Below the pieces are notes generated by a model that ran no database searches, had not been told where the DNA came from, and worked only from the letters and a program-made list of their open reading frames with translations. A DNA stretch of 24,790 nt from a virus. Shown piece after piece: positions 11,001-20,430 of the stretch (position 1 is the first letter of the stretch; every line of letters begins with the position of its first letter). The stretch spans positions 1-24,790 of the IMG/VR virus record IMGVR_UViG_3300037672_001277; one strand, given 5' to 3'. The position numbers and the translations under genes are program-made.

Positions 11001-14000
11001 CAACATCTCGTGAACGGTCAAAATTGTAGATAGAGTCAACTCTTAGTGGATCAGAAACAAAGTCAAGGACTAATCCACCAGCATCATCTGCAGGTTCTAA
11101 AGACTCTCCAGCATTACCAACAGAAAGAATTTGTGTATTTGCAAAATTCTTAAATCCAGCTGGATGTACAATGTCATTTACATAATTCACTAACTCTTCA
11201 TATGTCTTAGAACTTTCAATCGCATAAGACATATTTTGATAATAATCATTATCTGGTAAGAATTGATTGCCATCATTAATCTTACCAACATTATCAGACC
11301 AACCAAGGTCTGCGTTTATCGTAGAGTCAATATTAAAATACCCATCAAATTCAATTACATCTTGAACTTCTGCAGAGTCACCGCTATTTGTACCGGTGAT
11401 TTTATCATCAATCTCAAGGTTGAAAGATCCACTGATTACCAGGATACCTGTCTTAGTATCAATAGAATCAAGAACAAGGTTTGTTGATAAGTCGTTATTT
11501 CTTCTCAGAGGTTCATTTAATTTGAATTCTGAGAATGCTTTTGTTACTGAGAATTGAGCAAGATTTTCTGCCTTGACAATCTGACCAAAACCAGGGATAC
11601 ATGTTGCACCAGTACCAACATTTGACGAAATTCCAATATAGTTAAATGTTACTTGTCTTGGGTTTGTAGCACTATTATAATCCGCAACAGAGAAGTTTTG
11701 GAACTTGTAGTCACCAGAGTTAAATCCGTCACCGTCGTTATTGAATGTAACTCCTTCTAAGAATACTATATCTCCAGTATTAAAAGGTTCGATTACATAA
11801 CCAAGAACTGGAGTTTGAATCTTACAAGTAAGGACACCAACATCACTGAACGCTTCAATAACACCAACACCATTACTATTCTGTAGTGGAGCTAGACCAT
11901 AGTCATTACCAGTAAGTCCTCTTGGATTTACAATAACACTAACACTGTTGACAGCAGAATCACTCAGTTCACAGGTAATCAGACCATTATCAATAATCTC
12001 TCCAGTTGACTTATCATACACAACCAGAGAAGGAGCGTTAAGATACTGTCTACCACCAAATACAACTTTTGCATCAATAAGTTTATTGGCATTTTTAGCT
12101 TGAACAATTCTAGGTAAGAACGCATCTGGTCTCAATGTAATATCAGAAGGATATCCATAAACATCTGTTGGGACAACAACCGAGTCTAAAAGGTTTATAT
12201 TATCGCCTGTAGGAGTAATAACTGCACTAATTCCAATCGTTCCTACACCAGATACCCCAGGAAGTTTAGAGTAATTGATGCCACCACTTTGCAATCTAAT
12301 CTTAGCAACACCACCAGTAGCTCCAATTGAAGTGGTTGTGTAGAAAATATCATCACAATCATCTCTAAGGTATGACAGTTTTTCGGGAGTTACTGCAATA
12401 TTAGCTGTAATAGTGGTTGACCCTACTCCAGTTACGGTGTAGTTACCAGTAAATCCACTATTAAAATAGAGAATTTGGTTGTTAGAAAGTACATCGTTAT
12501 CAGAAGATACGATGTAACCACCTTTTTCTATCGTATAGAATAAAGTTTCAGTTACCTCGGAATCAAAAGTAATTGTTTTTCTGGGAGTATCTGCTGGATT
12601 AGTGGTTGCAATACCAACTGTACCAACACCAATAACTTGGAGATTTGTTGTATTACCAGTTCCGATATACTCATTAAAGTTATTTGCGTCATAGAATATC
12701 TTTAAATCTGATCCAAGAAGACTTGAGTCGCTTAAGTTAAATACAATATCATTTTGTTTTGTGACATTGATAGGAGGATTGACGGGGTTTACTGTTTGAC
12801 CAGTAAATCCAGTGCTTGTAAAACCAACAACTTCTGGAGGATTTTTGAATAGTTGAGTATAAGAGTTTGTCAGCTGGAAATTATTATTATCAATTTTCAA
12901 CACAAAATATGGTCTCTGAGATAATCCACCTGGTACTTGACTAGGAACTCCGCCTGCACCATACATCAAGACTTTAAATCCTGTTTGTAAGTTATGATCC
13001 GCTACAGTAAATACATTCGTTGTGGTATTGACTCCAGATGTGGGAATCTCAACAGGATTTACAACAACAAAACCATCAAGAAGTCGGATATCTACCATCG
13101 TAGATGCTCCAATACCAGTCGCAAATCCTGGTCTTACGGTGAGATTTAACTCATCATTTTCAGATAATTTGTGATCATTCTCAGTAGTAATCGTAATAGT
13201 GCTTCTAGTTGCATCAGCAGTCTCTTGAGCATAATTTGTCTCAATAGAGTAAGTATATACATCGTCACCATTTGTGACAAAGAAGAGCTCATCAGAGTTT
13301 GTTGTAGTCTTTAAACCAATAGAACTATTAGTAAGTCTAGTTACAAAGAAGTCTCCTGAGATACCACTAGGAGCAATCCAAGGATCTACCGATCTAGTTG
13401 CTTGGATTGCAGTATTGCCATTGTTCTTTAAAGTAACTTTTTGATTATTGACTAATGGGTGATTATTAAGGTAGAGGTTCTGCGACATCAACGAAGCTGT
13501 ACCAGTATTAGGTCCAACAGTCACCAAAACTGATGTTGAAAGACCTGCAGTAGTTCCAACACCAACAGACTCCCTAGGATTGAAGTAGAATGTTTCTTGG
13601 AACTTAGAATTAAAAGGATCGGTCTCTACAGGAACTGTAAACTTATTTTGATAATAAGTGATAGCACTTCCCACAAACTCAGTCGTAGTAGTTACTCCAA
13701 CTGGTCTCTCAAGTCTAATATACGGACCAATTTTTTCTGATGGGAATGTTTCTAGAAGTCTAGCAATTTCTGTTCCAATACCAACGGAGTCACCAACGGA
13801 AACATTGGGTGGAATAAATCTTACATGAATATCGGTAACAATACCAGTAAAGGTAGTTGTAATAGCAACCGTTTTGTAATCAGTTACTGCAATTTTTTTA
13901 TATCCTTCAAGATTTCTAACAAAAGTAGAAACACCTGTAACTTCAATTACATCATTTGCTTGGAAATCATGGAAGGGGAAATTTTGAAAAGTAACTCCAT

Positions 14001-17000
14001 TTCCATCAAAAACGATTGGGCAAGAACTAAGCTTTCTCTTATCACTCTCAACTTTATTAACTTGTTGACCAAGTATTCTAGAAACTTCCGCATCAGCACC
14101 AGTGCCACTGGTTCCAACATTGTTAAAGATTAAGTTTTCTCCAATAGAGTACCCTTCACCAGGACTATCAATAACAAAACCATCGATAGAAGATACGATG
14201 AGGTTATCTGGATTTGATATCTGGTTAACTTTCTTATATGGTTGGAAAACATAATCATATGCAACACCATCACCAAACAAGTTGTAAGGTGTTGTATTTC
14301 TAGTTAATTCAGAACCCTCAAAGTTAAATTCAACTTGGTTCTGCATCTTACCCAGAAGAGTATTTTCTGGAACAGCAAAACTACGATAAGTATCACCAAT
14401 AAAGAATGGGAATACGGGTTTGTTTAGAATATCTACAGTAGCAAAATATGCATAAACACCTTGTGGGAATTCTGGAGTTTTTGTAAATCTTCCATTATGT
14501 TCATCTAAGTCGCCGTTCCCTGTATAAACAAAATCATCAACAAAGTATCCAAACGGGAATAAGGAAGATGCAGGTCTGTTTGGAATGTTTGTAGCAACAA
14601 TCTCATAACCAGAGATCATTCTTTTAACATCAGACTGAACATCAGCTGGATTGTTTAGTCCGTAAGGTCCATAAATTGGGTTTCCATCATACGCCCATCC
14701 AACAATAGGAGAGTGACCACTCCCATCATCATTCATAAATTCGCGGAAAGATTTACCATATCCAACATAATTTACAGCAAGACCCTCATTATTAGGATAG
14801 AGGACTGCCATCTCATCTTGATCTAAGTCAAATGCACTGCTGACAAGAATAGGTCTAATAGCAGCTTCACATTTAAAGTTAGTGCCAACAGGAAGCACAC
14901 TTATGCTGGTAGTTGTATCTGCATAACCAACACCAGAAGAAATGATCTTAACATCAGTAATTTTGCCGTTAGATACAATACTTCTAAGAATCGCGCCAGT
15001 AGCAGTGGCACCTACACTAACAACTTCTAAATCTGGTGGTCCAGTGTAACCAGACCCACCATTCTGAACAAAAGCATCTGCAATCTTACCATTTGCAATA
15101 ACTAAACCAATTTGCCCAAGAACTCCAAAAGGAATACTGACATTTGGAGAATTATCAAAACTTACAATATCTGATCCATAATTTCTACCTTCTTCATATA
15201 AGAGAATGTCTTCAATTTCTCCTCTAACAATTGGAGTAGCTACAAGTGTTTTTTCTTGACTATCCTTTGTAAGAATATTAACATTACACTTAATTTCTGG
15301 ACTAAAGAATCTCTGGAAACCAGATCCGTTAGTTTCTAAGATAATATTATCATGATTGAAGAAATCGGTAAAAATACCAACTTTATCACCTTTGTTTCCA
15401 GCTTCTGCTAATCTAAATCTATTTTCGTCCAATCTAAGGACTTTATATTGTTTAGATGAATCAATACCACTTACAGGAGTTGTATCATAAGTATAATTTA
15501 TGATATCGCCATTCTTCCAACCATGCCTCTTAAAATAGACCCAATTGTTTGCTGTATTGATACCAGCGGGTTTTACTGCAAGATGTCTATTAGAATATCC
15601 ACTGCCAGGATCCTCAACAATCAATTTACCAATTGTTGTTCTTTGTTCAGATGTTCTGAAGATATGAACACCAGAATTAGCTAAAAGAGCGTTCTCATCA
15701 AAGGTAATAGTGCTAAGACCTAAGATAGCATCAGTTTTGTTGTTATGTAAAGAGACAACCCTAGGACTCTTGACATTAGCAAAGTATACCTGACCATTGA
15801 AGAGACTAAGTTCTTGATTAGCTGGTCCAGTGGTTCCGATACCAAGATTTCCTGCGCCATTGTTATCATAAATGATTTTCTCACCATCTGAGAAGTTGTG
15901 ATCATTATTAAAAGCAATAGTGTTGTCAAAAGAGCGTGTATTACCACTAAGATTGGTGCTAACGCCTGAGAAGAAGACTTCTCTAAATCTTTCTTCTAAA
16001 AATGCTCTTGCAATTGCTCCAGAACCGTTTCCGCCAAAAATTTCAATGCCAGTGACCTTATCAATGTCAAAATCTGTTGGGTCAATGAAAATACTCTTTA
16101 CACTACCGCTAACTACAGATACCGCACCAGCAGTATTTGCTACGCTAACATTTTCATCTGTAATGACAATGTTTGGTGGATTTTGAGCATCATAATCTGT
16201 ACCAGAGTTCAGAATATTAACTCTTTCAATAGGACCGAAGAAAACTGTATCTGCAGACTTGTAATTTAGTATTTCTGTACCATTTACAAGCATTCCAGTG
16301 TTACCATCTGCAGTTCTTTCAGATGTTGTTTGTAATTCCTTACCACTAGTAAGATTTTGCTCTAAAACAAACCGACGAACTGGTCTAGAAGGGAAAATAC
16401 TTCTTCTTGCTTGAGATGCAAAAACAAAATCATGTTCACCAGTATTACCTGACAGAGGAGGTGAGAAATAAACAGGTAGATTAGCTTTAATAAAAGATCT
16501 TGACTGATAAAGTTTAATTTTGTTATTTGAACCTTGGACTTCAACAAAGAATGTCTTTGATTGATCAATGCCACCTATGGCAGGAGTTCCTGGAGCAGGA
16601 ACATACGAAATCTCATCTCCAGTTTGGAAAGGAACTGCATTGTCGAATGAAATAATAGCATATCCGTTTTTAATAGAGTCAAATCCTTGCCAGTTGCCTA
16701 ACGCAAGTGTTGGGTTTGTTAACTTTGCATGAACCTTGTCAATATTGATTGTGTAACTGGGAAGCGAACTAGAAGCAACAAAACCTTCTCTTTTTTTGCT
16801 ACTAGATACCGACTCATCCGAAATATATGTGTTATTGATATCAGCTAACAGTTGCTCATCCCCACCAAGGATTGGAACAATCGTAGATGTCGCTTTTTTC
16901 TGTCTTCTAATTATGTCATGGTCAAAAGTAGTATCAAGAGTACCAACATTGCCACTAACGGTAATTGAATTGGTAACTCTATTGATATTCGTTACTTTTA

Positions 17001-18501
17001 AATCGACCGCAACGATAGTTGACGCTCCTCGTCTGACAATATCAACCGTATCTCCAATCATTAGAGAACTTGGTTCAATATAACCACCAATTGTAAAATT
17101 GGAACCAGCAAAACTCTCAATTAAGAATCTAGTCGATGTATTGTAGATCCAACTGTTAAAAAATACAGTTTCATAGGTTCCATTATCAGAATCAAAGTAT
17201 CTACCTAAGTTTCTTACTCTAATGGCAGAACCGTAGTCTAAATTACGAAGAGGTTGGTTGCTTTTAAATTTAGAGATAACACCAGTTACTCTCATTTCGA
17301 CCTTTTTGGTCAAATCACTACTTTCATAACCATAAACTACTGTAGGTGCAGTAATAGTGATATTATCTGGAATTTCTACAGTAGTTGTATCAACATCATA
17401 GAATTGGTTTACACTTTTTGTAGTATAATTGAGTTGTTGATAATAACTATCTGTAGGTGTTCCAATTTCAAGTACACCTTCTGTAGAAAATCCAACAGTA
17501 GAATCTACTGTAAGTACAGAAGCACCTAAACCAATAATTCCAATATTTCTTGTTCTACCTGCGATGACAAATGTACCATCAGTTAGGGATCTCTCGTCAA
17601 AACCAGTAAAAAGTGATATTTTATAAAAATTATCTCTAATCTGAGTTACTTCAGAGATTGGACCTGAAGCTGCGTTGATCTTATCATCATTAGGATCGTT
17701 ATCTTGGAATAAAGTCTCACCAACAAGACCAAAAATGTCACCAGAGAGTAATTCTACAGAAATACTCTTTCTGCGAACATAGTTGGCAAACGAAGGTTTA
17801 ATAAGATATTTTTCAAGGTCATTAATTTTTGGTTCAAGACCAAATAATGCCTTGAACAAGATAACGAAGGAAGCTCTTGTTCCTTTAGACTCATATAAAC
17901 TTCTTGCTTCCTTAATAAAGTTGCCTACATTCAAATCTGGTGAGAGAGTTACACCCTCTAGACCAGGAGCATAAATTCCTTTTAATTTTCTATAAAATTC
18001 TTTTAAAAATAAAGAACTAAGGTTATTAACATTTGCGCCAGACTCATGAGAAGCAGCAGTAGTGTCCTCATAGATTAAATTTGAGAGATCGTTCCTTTTT
18101 CTGTAGGATGAAATGCCACTGAATCCACGAGAACACCCAACGAACGAAGTCTGAGTCTTTTCAGTGTAAGTAATGATCTCATCATTGATTTTTAGAAGAC
18201 CATATTTTGCTGGAAATCCATCTGTATCGTCTACAACGATAGTATCGTCAGACGCAGAAATAGAAGCGTTCAGAGAAGTAGTTCCTCTGATCACATCTTT
18301 GGTTAAATTGTCTAAACTGATGTATGCATCAAGATTTTCGATGATGTCAGCTGGACCACCACGGAAATCTTGAGAAATATAGTATTGTTCTAAGAATTTT
18401 GTAAAAAACGGATTCTCAGAAATGGCAAACTCAGGAATAGTCTGACTTACCGTCTGATAGGTTTTAACCCGAGGACTTAGAGGCGAATATGTTTCGATCA
18501 T
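5077..18501 (-). CDS. Giant virion structural protein (4474 aa) in the gp7 position, degenerate YHYH domain
   Basis: A single uninterrupted frame of 4474 codons lies between gp6 and gp8, the place of the wedge initiator gene 7 in T4 (gp7 is 1032 aa). Residues about 1-260 look like a distinct head: PEFAISENPFFTKFLEQYY, a DDTIVVDDTDGFPAKYGLLKI segment split by a Cys-Ser-Arg-Gly turn, then YESKGTRASFVILFKALFGLEP. Residues about 1224-1370 form a YHYH-type domain (GHSPIVGWAYDGNPIYGPYG at about 1260-1279), but the signature strand reads YAYF, so the histidines are lost. Residues about 3390-3905 hold repeated modules with HTYPRxTDP motifs and HTFxSA segments. Much of the rest is Gly/Thr/Val-rich with many GIGTT/GVGTT strings. 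The C-terminus (YPTVQRRGVGLRETGALPRR) looks conserved in cyanophages. ATG is 1 nt after the gp6 stop, with AGTAGG adjoining it. Virion location is strongly suggested by context; gp7 equivalence is inference from synteny. Confidence 0.9.
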   Translation of the reverse strand: MIETYSPLSPRVKTYQTVSQTIPEFAISENPFFTKFLEQYYISQDFRGGPADIIENLDAYISLDNLTKDVIRGTTSLNASISASDDTIVVDDTDGFPAKYGLLKINDEIITYTEKTQTSFVGCSRGFSGISSYRKRNDLSNLIYEDTTAASHESGANVNNLSSLFLKEFYRKLKGIYAPGLEGVTLSPDLNVGNFIKEARSLYESKGTRASFVILFKALFGLEPKINDLEKYLIKPSFANYVRRKSISVELLSGDIFGLVGETLFQDNDPNDDKINAASGPISEVTQIRDNFYKISLFTGFDERSLTDGTFVIAGRTRNIGIIGLGASVLTVDSTVGFSTEGVLEIGTPTDSYYQQLNYTTKSVNQFYDVDTTTVEIPDNITITAPTVVYGYESSDLTKKVEMRVTGVISKFKSNQPLRNLDYGSAIRVRNLGRYFDSDNGTYETVFFNSWIYNTSTRFLIESFAGSNFTIGGYIEPSSLMIGDTVDIVRRGASTIVAVDLKVTNINRVTNSITVSGNVGTLDTTFDHDIIRRQKKATSTIVPILGGDEQLLADINNTYISDESVSSSKKREGFVASSSLPSYTINIDKVHAKLTNPTLALGNWQGFDSIKNGYAIISFDNAVPFQTGDEISYVPAPGTPAIGGIDQSKTFFVEVQGSNNKIKLYQSRSFIKANLPVYFSPPLSGNTGEHDFVFASQARRSIFPSRPVRRFVLEQNLTSGKELQTTSERTADGNTGMLVNGTEILNYKSADTVFFGPIERVNILNSGTDYDAQNPPNIVITDENVSVANTAGAVSVVSGSVKSIFIDPTDFDIDKVTGIEIFGGNGSGAIARAFLEERFREVFFSGVSTNLSGNTRSFDNTIAFNNDHNFSDGEKIIYDNNGAGNLGIGTTGPANQELSLFNGQVYFANVKSPRVVSLHNNKTDAILGLSTITFDENALLANSGVHIFRTSEQRTTIGKLIVEDPGSGYSNRHLAVKPAGINTANNWVYFKRHGWKNGDIINYTYDTTPVSGIDSSKQYKVLRLDENRFRLAEAGNKGDKVGIFTDFFNHDNIILETNGSGFQRFFSPEIKCNVNILTKDSQEKTLVATPIVRGEIEDILLYEEGRNYGSDIVSFDNSPNVSIPFGVLGQIGLVIANGKIADAFVQNGGSGYTGPPDLEVVSVGATATGAILRSIVSNGKITDVKIISSGVGYADTTTSISVLPVGTNFKCEAAIRPILVSSAFDLDQDEMAVLYPNNEGLAVNYVGYGKSFREFMNDDGSGHSPIVGWAYDGNPIYGPYGLNNPADVQSDVKRMISGYEIVATNIPNRPASSLFPFGYFVDDFVYTGNGDLDEHNGRFTKTPEFPQGVYAYFATVDILNKPVFPFFIGDTYRSFAVPENTLLGKMQNQVEFNFEGSELTRNTTPYNLFGDGVAYDYVFQPYKKVNQISNPDNLIVSSIDGFVIDSPGEGYSIGENLIFNNVGTSGTGADAEVSRILGQQVNKVESDKRKLSSCPIVFDGNGVTFQNFPFHDFQANDVIEVTGVSTFVRNLEGYKKIAVTDYKTVAITTTFTGIVTDIHVRFIPPNVSVGDSVGIGTEIARLLETFPSEKIGPYIRLERPVGVTTTTEFVGSAITYYQNKFTVPVETDPFNSKFQETFYFNPRESVGVGTTAGLSTSVLVTVGPNTGTASLMSQNLYLNNHPLVNNQKVTLKNNGNTAIQATRSVDPWIAPSGISGDFFVTRLTNSSIGLKTTTNSDELFFVTNGDDVYTYSIETNYAQETADATRSTITITTENDHKLSENDELNLTVRPGFATGIGASTMVDIRLLDGFVVVNPVEIPTSGVNTTTNVFTVADHNLQTGFKVLMYGAGGVPSQVPGGLSQRPYFVLKIDNNNFQLTNSYTQLFKNPPEVVGFTSTGFTGQTVNPVNPPINVTKQNDIVFNLSDSSLLGSDLKIFYDANNFNEYIGTGNTTNLQVIGVGTVGIATTNPADTPRKTITFDSEVTETLFYTIEKGGYIVSSDNDVLSNNQILYFNSGFTGNYTVTGVGSTTITANIAVTPEKLSYLRDDCDDIFYTTTSIGATGGVAKIRLQSGGINYSKLPGVSGVGTIGISAVITPTGDNINLLDSVVVPTDVYGYPSDITLRPDAFLPRIVQAKNANKLIDAKVVFGGRQYLNAPSLVVYDKSTGEIIDNGLITCELSDSAVNSVSVIVNPRGLTGNDYGLAPLQNSNGVGVIEAFSDVGVLTCKIQTPVLGYVIEPFNTGDIVFLEGVTFNNDGDGFNSGDYKFQNFSVADYNSATNPRQVTFNYIGISSNVGTGATCIPGFGQIVKAENLAQFSVTKAFSEFKLNEPLRRNNDLSTNLVLDSIDTKTGILVISGSFNLEIDDKITGTNSGDSAEVQDVIEFDGYFNIDSTINADLGWSDNVGKINDGNQFLPDNDYYQNMSYAIESSKTYEELVNYVNDIVHPAGFKNFANTQILSVGNAGESLEPADDAGGLVLDFVSDPLRVDSIYNFDRSRDVDATATVSKFLQLESNRLSDFILCKTNRVLLHDDISPEFVSNESNDLSDERTVASVIAGRNFSRYLIQTVHKANDPQKNQYQLNEAILITINKNTYFLQKSHMVNTNQVGLSTGLAQFFSVFDTLSNQTQLRIKPYEPYDTDYDIKVMQQGFAADIGSGIGTLGVVENVSSNKIVSTGTTTNIVGIGTTTGFVAGLAHFVIIDKGTNEADYVELALQYDGSDTYTTELASFNTRQSLGGLSAGKFMGTFTSYIENDVYKVDYIHDEVNNLDVRSKIITFNNVGLGTTSVKHFNIPFTPEGTERSARIVVSAAATTGITTVVGINSGVDLSMKSTVHVAYGSTQTLHQIYVLSDPANQDTFLSQQPIAAIGTTTGVGTFGAGFENNQVLLKWYPDSNVSGMVSIKAYTEVLYKDLDPNGNVTGIGSFDYGRIFENVAQNTYLGINNRNIRSFELKYQGTPIYERAVNPTSPLELNRVNGTFSLKHFFSNTEELTYTPDSNLVGIAASALRYYPLSSPVSEPLPGTVYIVKQNNNQFNIATTINNARAGLGITFEDGVGAGNQHRFTMNKRDSKTIVAINGLVQKPLSFTAVSYDLEVPVNGIVTAFVLSGLSTVVSGDLISVDEEYSIVNTVGFGTTSIGPITGIGTWALVEVERGAVGSAATDHAAGALGRIYRGSFQIVNSNVHFTEAPLGGDLGQTDPSNLSYPRASFGGRTYLRQDYDTNQIFDDISDKFDGLQNTFGLTSAGAAVTGIGTTGGNGVLFVNSMFQAPFGFNNSGAYNFQIIEQTVGGIASVQFTGITSVGYSDLIIDEGDINENQLPRGGIIVSLASTPGRGYAPFAGARVRLEIGAGNSITGVVGVPTTGISYGIIDADYDNKTGILTVSTLKSHGLRLEDQMKLDRLKFVCPKNPVGTPNGFTYDPSTGISTISFASAHGLVNGDAVSIQENGITFSCAMGTGNKTYPRSTDPIFNQYLTISNVTANTLRVNVGAAGTNVYWNPSAADYNPNVGIMTVTIGTHDLYVGKGVVIPDNAFTFTCAQDSNATNHTYPRATDPASGTSLSVVAIGTVTSNITAAQYDSTAGILTATSAGHNLMVGNRVQIQGNSLTFTCTQDGNATNHTYPRSSDPINGKWVAVASTAANTFSIDVGASPVGQRYGHTFISAASGALVKQTGTIELNVGTGGTGTSAHTFVSAATSAIQSLPQSVHTFISATTDSIKTLNYQGITTSFFPDYEDSLPVTGIISARTFKTLVGPSTIPHTYESGGTVAQYYPLSFGSGYKTNIGTIGIAVTDYEYAHTFSSAGLGSITANTGSAYTATTASYASTTGNLILTIPNHGLTTSNTVAIATDSIGFKCSRDNYLGEHLYPRPTDPVAGIFTSINSVTTNTIAVNIGVGGGAGTGADISAVVGAGGTLIFTVNDGGSNYVNANALPPEPNGENLPIVGISRIGLGNTTITGVGASICVQVLGVGTATGIGSTLFEVKEFEFSKKGYGFKRGDKFTVAGLSTDPNAGDSFQEFELEVVSVFTDQIASWQFGNIDYIDSIKADQDGSRKRFPLYYERQLVSFETDINDLDSKEIDLSTVLLVFINGVVQEPGRNYQFTGGSILEFTTAPTTQDNVVIFFYRGTIGQDSFIFGVNENVKVGDSLKINKSTDVEFNRVPKDSRSGAQERERIVTRIDSAAVVETPFYQGVGISNDVFKPVTWNKQKRDFIIEGQLVTKARDSLEALINPFSHIIADFSTNDAEVYVDSTALFKGTTDALSASTLNLFAFAEVGFGTTAASGINHEQLVGVPNLVANIQGYIGLVTGISTCPGIGTDLALKIDFDISDLVNTGKNVTGFETNRPFKLYGTGINTLGAAVTSIFDHDSRIVAISTEYGDSIYYTSALTFKNGGRNGIITANIASYTDVSDFVGIGSTAIPYCHLTWGKFSGFTRGAQPVALAVSGFTYSDDLDAYPTVQRRGVGLRETGALPRRL

Positions 18502-18502
18502 C

Positions 18503-20425
18503 CTACTGTCTGATTAGCGTTCCGTTGGAGTAACTAGAAGTGATTTGATAGCCAATGCCAGAAATTTGCTGACCTGAGGAAATCGTGTCTCTAACAATAT
18601 TTATCTTGGTATTGGACATGTCTAATGCAAGATAAAGATCTTTTAGTCCAATTACATCATTTGATTCAGGATAAGCTTGAATTTCTACAATGTTGTTACC
18701 CTTAACTGTGTTATCAATGTTGATAGTATTCATAATTACTTCACCTTTAAGGTAATCTACAATTCCTGCAGATTTAACAACAACAGTAGCGGGTTCACCT
18801 GCACTTTGTGAAGGTTTAAAGATAGCAAGGTCACCAAATCTTCCATCATCTCTGGGAATATCAGAGATATACACAGTATCTGGGAATCCATCAATTTGGA
18901 ATCCAGTAGATTTAATTGTTCCGCCACCTTCTAGAATGTGGAACCGATTACCAAAGCATAACTCATACTGAGCAAACTGATTGACCAATGCTTTGAGATC
19001 TCTCCGCATGGTAACCTTCATAATATTGGAAGTAATAGAAGGATCAGTCTGATCAATGATTCTTTGGGCTTCAGAATATTTAAATCTACCTCCAAATGCA
19101 TTCAGGTTAGTAGATCTGCCATATTGTGTAAGAGATTCTGTAACCTCACCTTTCAAACTGTTTGCATCATCTAGAATACTATTGTTATAGTAAACAGAAG
19201 TGTCTAATTCAACATAAAGAATCTGCAGATCTTTGATTCTTTGGTTAATGCCTGCAATACCGTATTGCTTCAGTCGTGATAGAATAGTTGTCTTTGTAAA
19301 GTCGGATAAAAATGTACCGCCTTTTGGTTTAATACTTAAAATTACAGTTCCAAATTCTGGTGGGTCTAATTCTTCTCCACCAACAACAGAAATGGATTCT
19401 GCATTAGGATAAATGTCCGAAACGATAGCTTCGTAGTCCTTCGGTGTAACCGCCCTAGACTGCGCTGAGTAGAGTCTAGGAGCAAAGTATCGTATAGAGT
19501 CAATTGACTCGATGTCGCCGCCATTACGGGCAGGCTGAGAGGTGATTACATTGATTGGAGAGGGTGATACAACAGGATTACCAGAGTCATCTACGATTCT
19601 ACCTGAGAATGCAAAATTCTTTCCTTCATTTCCTGACTTTCCATCAGTCAAAATGAACGAAACATCAATCTGATCACCATTATTCAGTTTAGTACCGAAA
19701 ATACCATCACCAAAGAGGATTTCGTAGGTCTCATTTGCTGTTTCTTGGATCAAATAGATGTTTGACCCACTTGTTACATCAATAATATTGTCAACTTTAG
19801 AGAATTGGAGACCAGCAGACGCTCCAGATCGTCTTACAGTGACTTTTAGGGTGTCTAAATCGATTCCAGTGTTGTCTAAGAGGAATCTTTGCTCAGAACT
19901 TCCATTAGAAACGAAACTTCTTGTTAAAAATATGCCCTGAAAGACCGAGATACCGCTAAATTTAGCTGTTCTAGCAGGATTTTGTGATGTTGGGCTCTGT
20001 CCAGAGTCAATTGGACTAGCTATAGTGATATCTTCGGGTACAGAGAAGACAAAATTGGTGTCATTGATGACTCCAACCACTGCTAAACCAGCTTTTAAGG
20101 TTACTGTATTGCTATTGCCCTTAAATGGGAAGTCAAAATCAATAACTGCTAAGGGAGCTTTCTTAGATCTCGGTACATAACCAATGTTTCTTGCCAAAGA
20201 GACGACATTTTCTCTCAAAGTGGCAGAATCAAGGAAAGCTTCGTTAGCAATCATGTTGCTATTGAAGGCAGTAATATAAGTGTTGTATGCTAATACATCG
20301 ATTAGCACCGACATATTAGATCCTTCATAGTCAAAGTCACTAAAATCCGAGTTAGATCGGAGGTAATCTTTAATAGATTCCTTAATCTGCTCGAAATTTA
20401 AGTTTGTAAACTTAGTGAAGGGCAT
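18503..20425 (-). CDS. gp6: Baseplate wedge subunit gp6 (Baseplate_J family)
   Basis: This 640-aa protein is close to the length of T4 gp6 (660 aa), the subunit that forms the inner ring holding the wedges together. The N-terminus has the family opening: FTNLNFEQIKESIKDYLRS, DFDYEGSNMSVLIDVLAYN and FLDSATLRENVVSLARNIGY (residues about 5-85). The J-like core includes IRYFAPRLYSAQSRAVTPKDY at about residues 308-328, followed by VSDIYPNAESISVVGGEE. The C-terminal part is beta-rich, as expected for the dimerisation region. It begins 5 nt after the gp25 stop, with an AGGT about 9 nt before the ATG as a weak ribosome site, and ends 1 nt before the giant gene. Cotranscription with gp25 from the late promoter at 20853 is likely. 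The identification rests on family motifs plus the gp25-gp6 order found across contractile-tail systems. Confidence 0.94.
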   Translation of the reverse strand: MPFTKFTNLNFEQIKESIKDYLRSNSDFSDFDYEGSNMSVLIDVLAYNTYITAFNSNMIANEAFLDSATLRENVVSLARNIGYVPRSKKAPLAVIDFDFPFKGNSNTVTLKAGLAVVGVINDTNFVFSVPEDITIASPIDSGQSPTSQNPARTAKFSGISVFQGIFLTRSFVSNGSSEQRFLLDNTGIDLDTLKVTVRRSGASAGLQFSKVDNIIDVTSGSNIYLIQETANETYEILFGDGIFGTKLNNGDQIDVSFILTDGKSGNEGKNFAFSGRIVDDSGNPVVSPSPINVITSQPARNGGDIESIDSIRYFAPRLYSAQSRAVTPKDYEAIVSDIYPNAESISVVGGEELDPPEFGTVILSIKPKGGTFLSDFTKTTILSRLKQYGIAGINQRIKDLQILYVELDTSVYYNNSILDDANSLKGEVTESLTQYGRSTNLNAFGGRFKYSEAQRIIDQTDPSITSNIMKVTMRRDLKALVNQFAQYELCFGNRFHILEGGGTIKSTGFQIDGFPDTVYISDIPRDDGRFGDLAIFKPSQSAGEPATVVVKSAGIVDYLKGEVIMNTINIDNTVKGNNIVEIQAYPESNDVIGLKDLYLALDMSNTKINIVRDTISSGQQISGIGYQITSSYSNGTLIRQ

Positions 20426-20430
20426 TTTAT

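Noticed and set aside
18598-18605. GATAAATA on the minus strand within the 3' end of gp6, a possible late promoter for the giant gene
   Set aside because: One mismatch at the first base, inside coding sequence and about 100 bp from the giant gene's ATG; the 1-nt gene junction points to cotranscription. Too weak to list.
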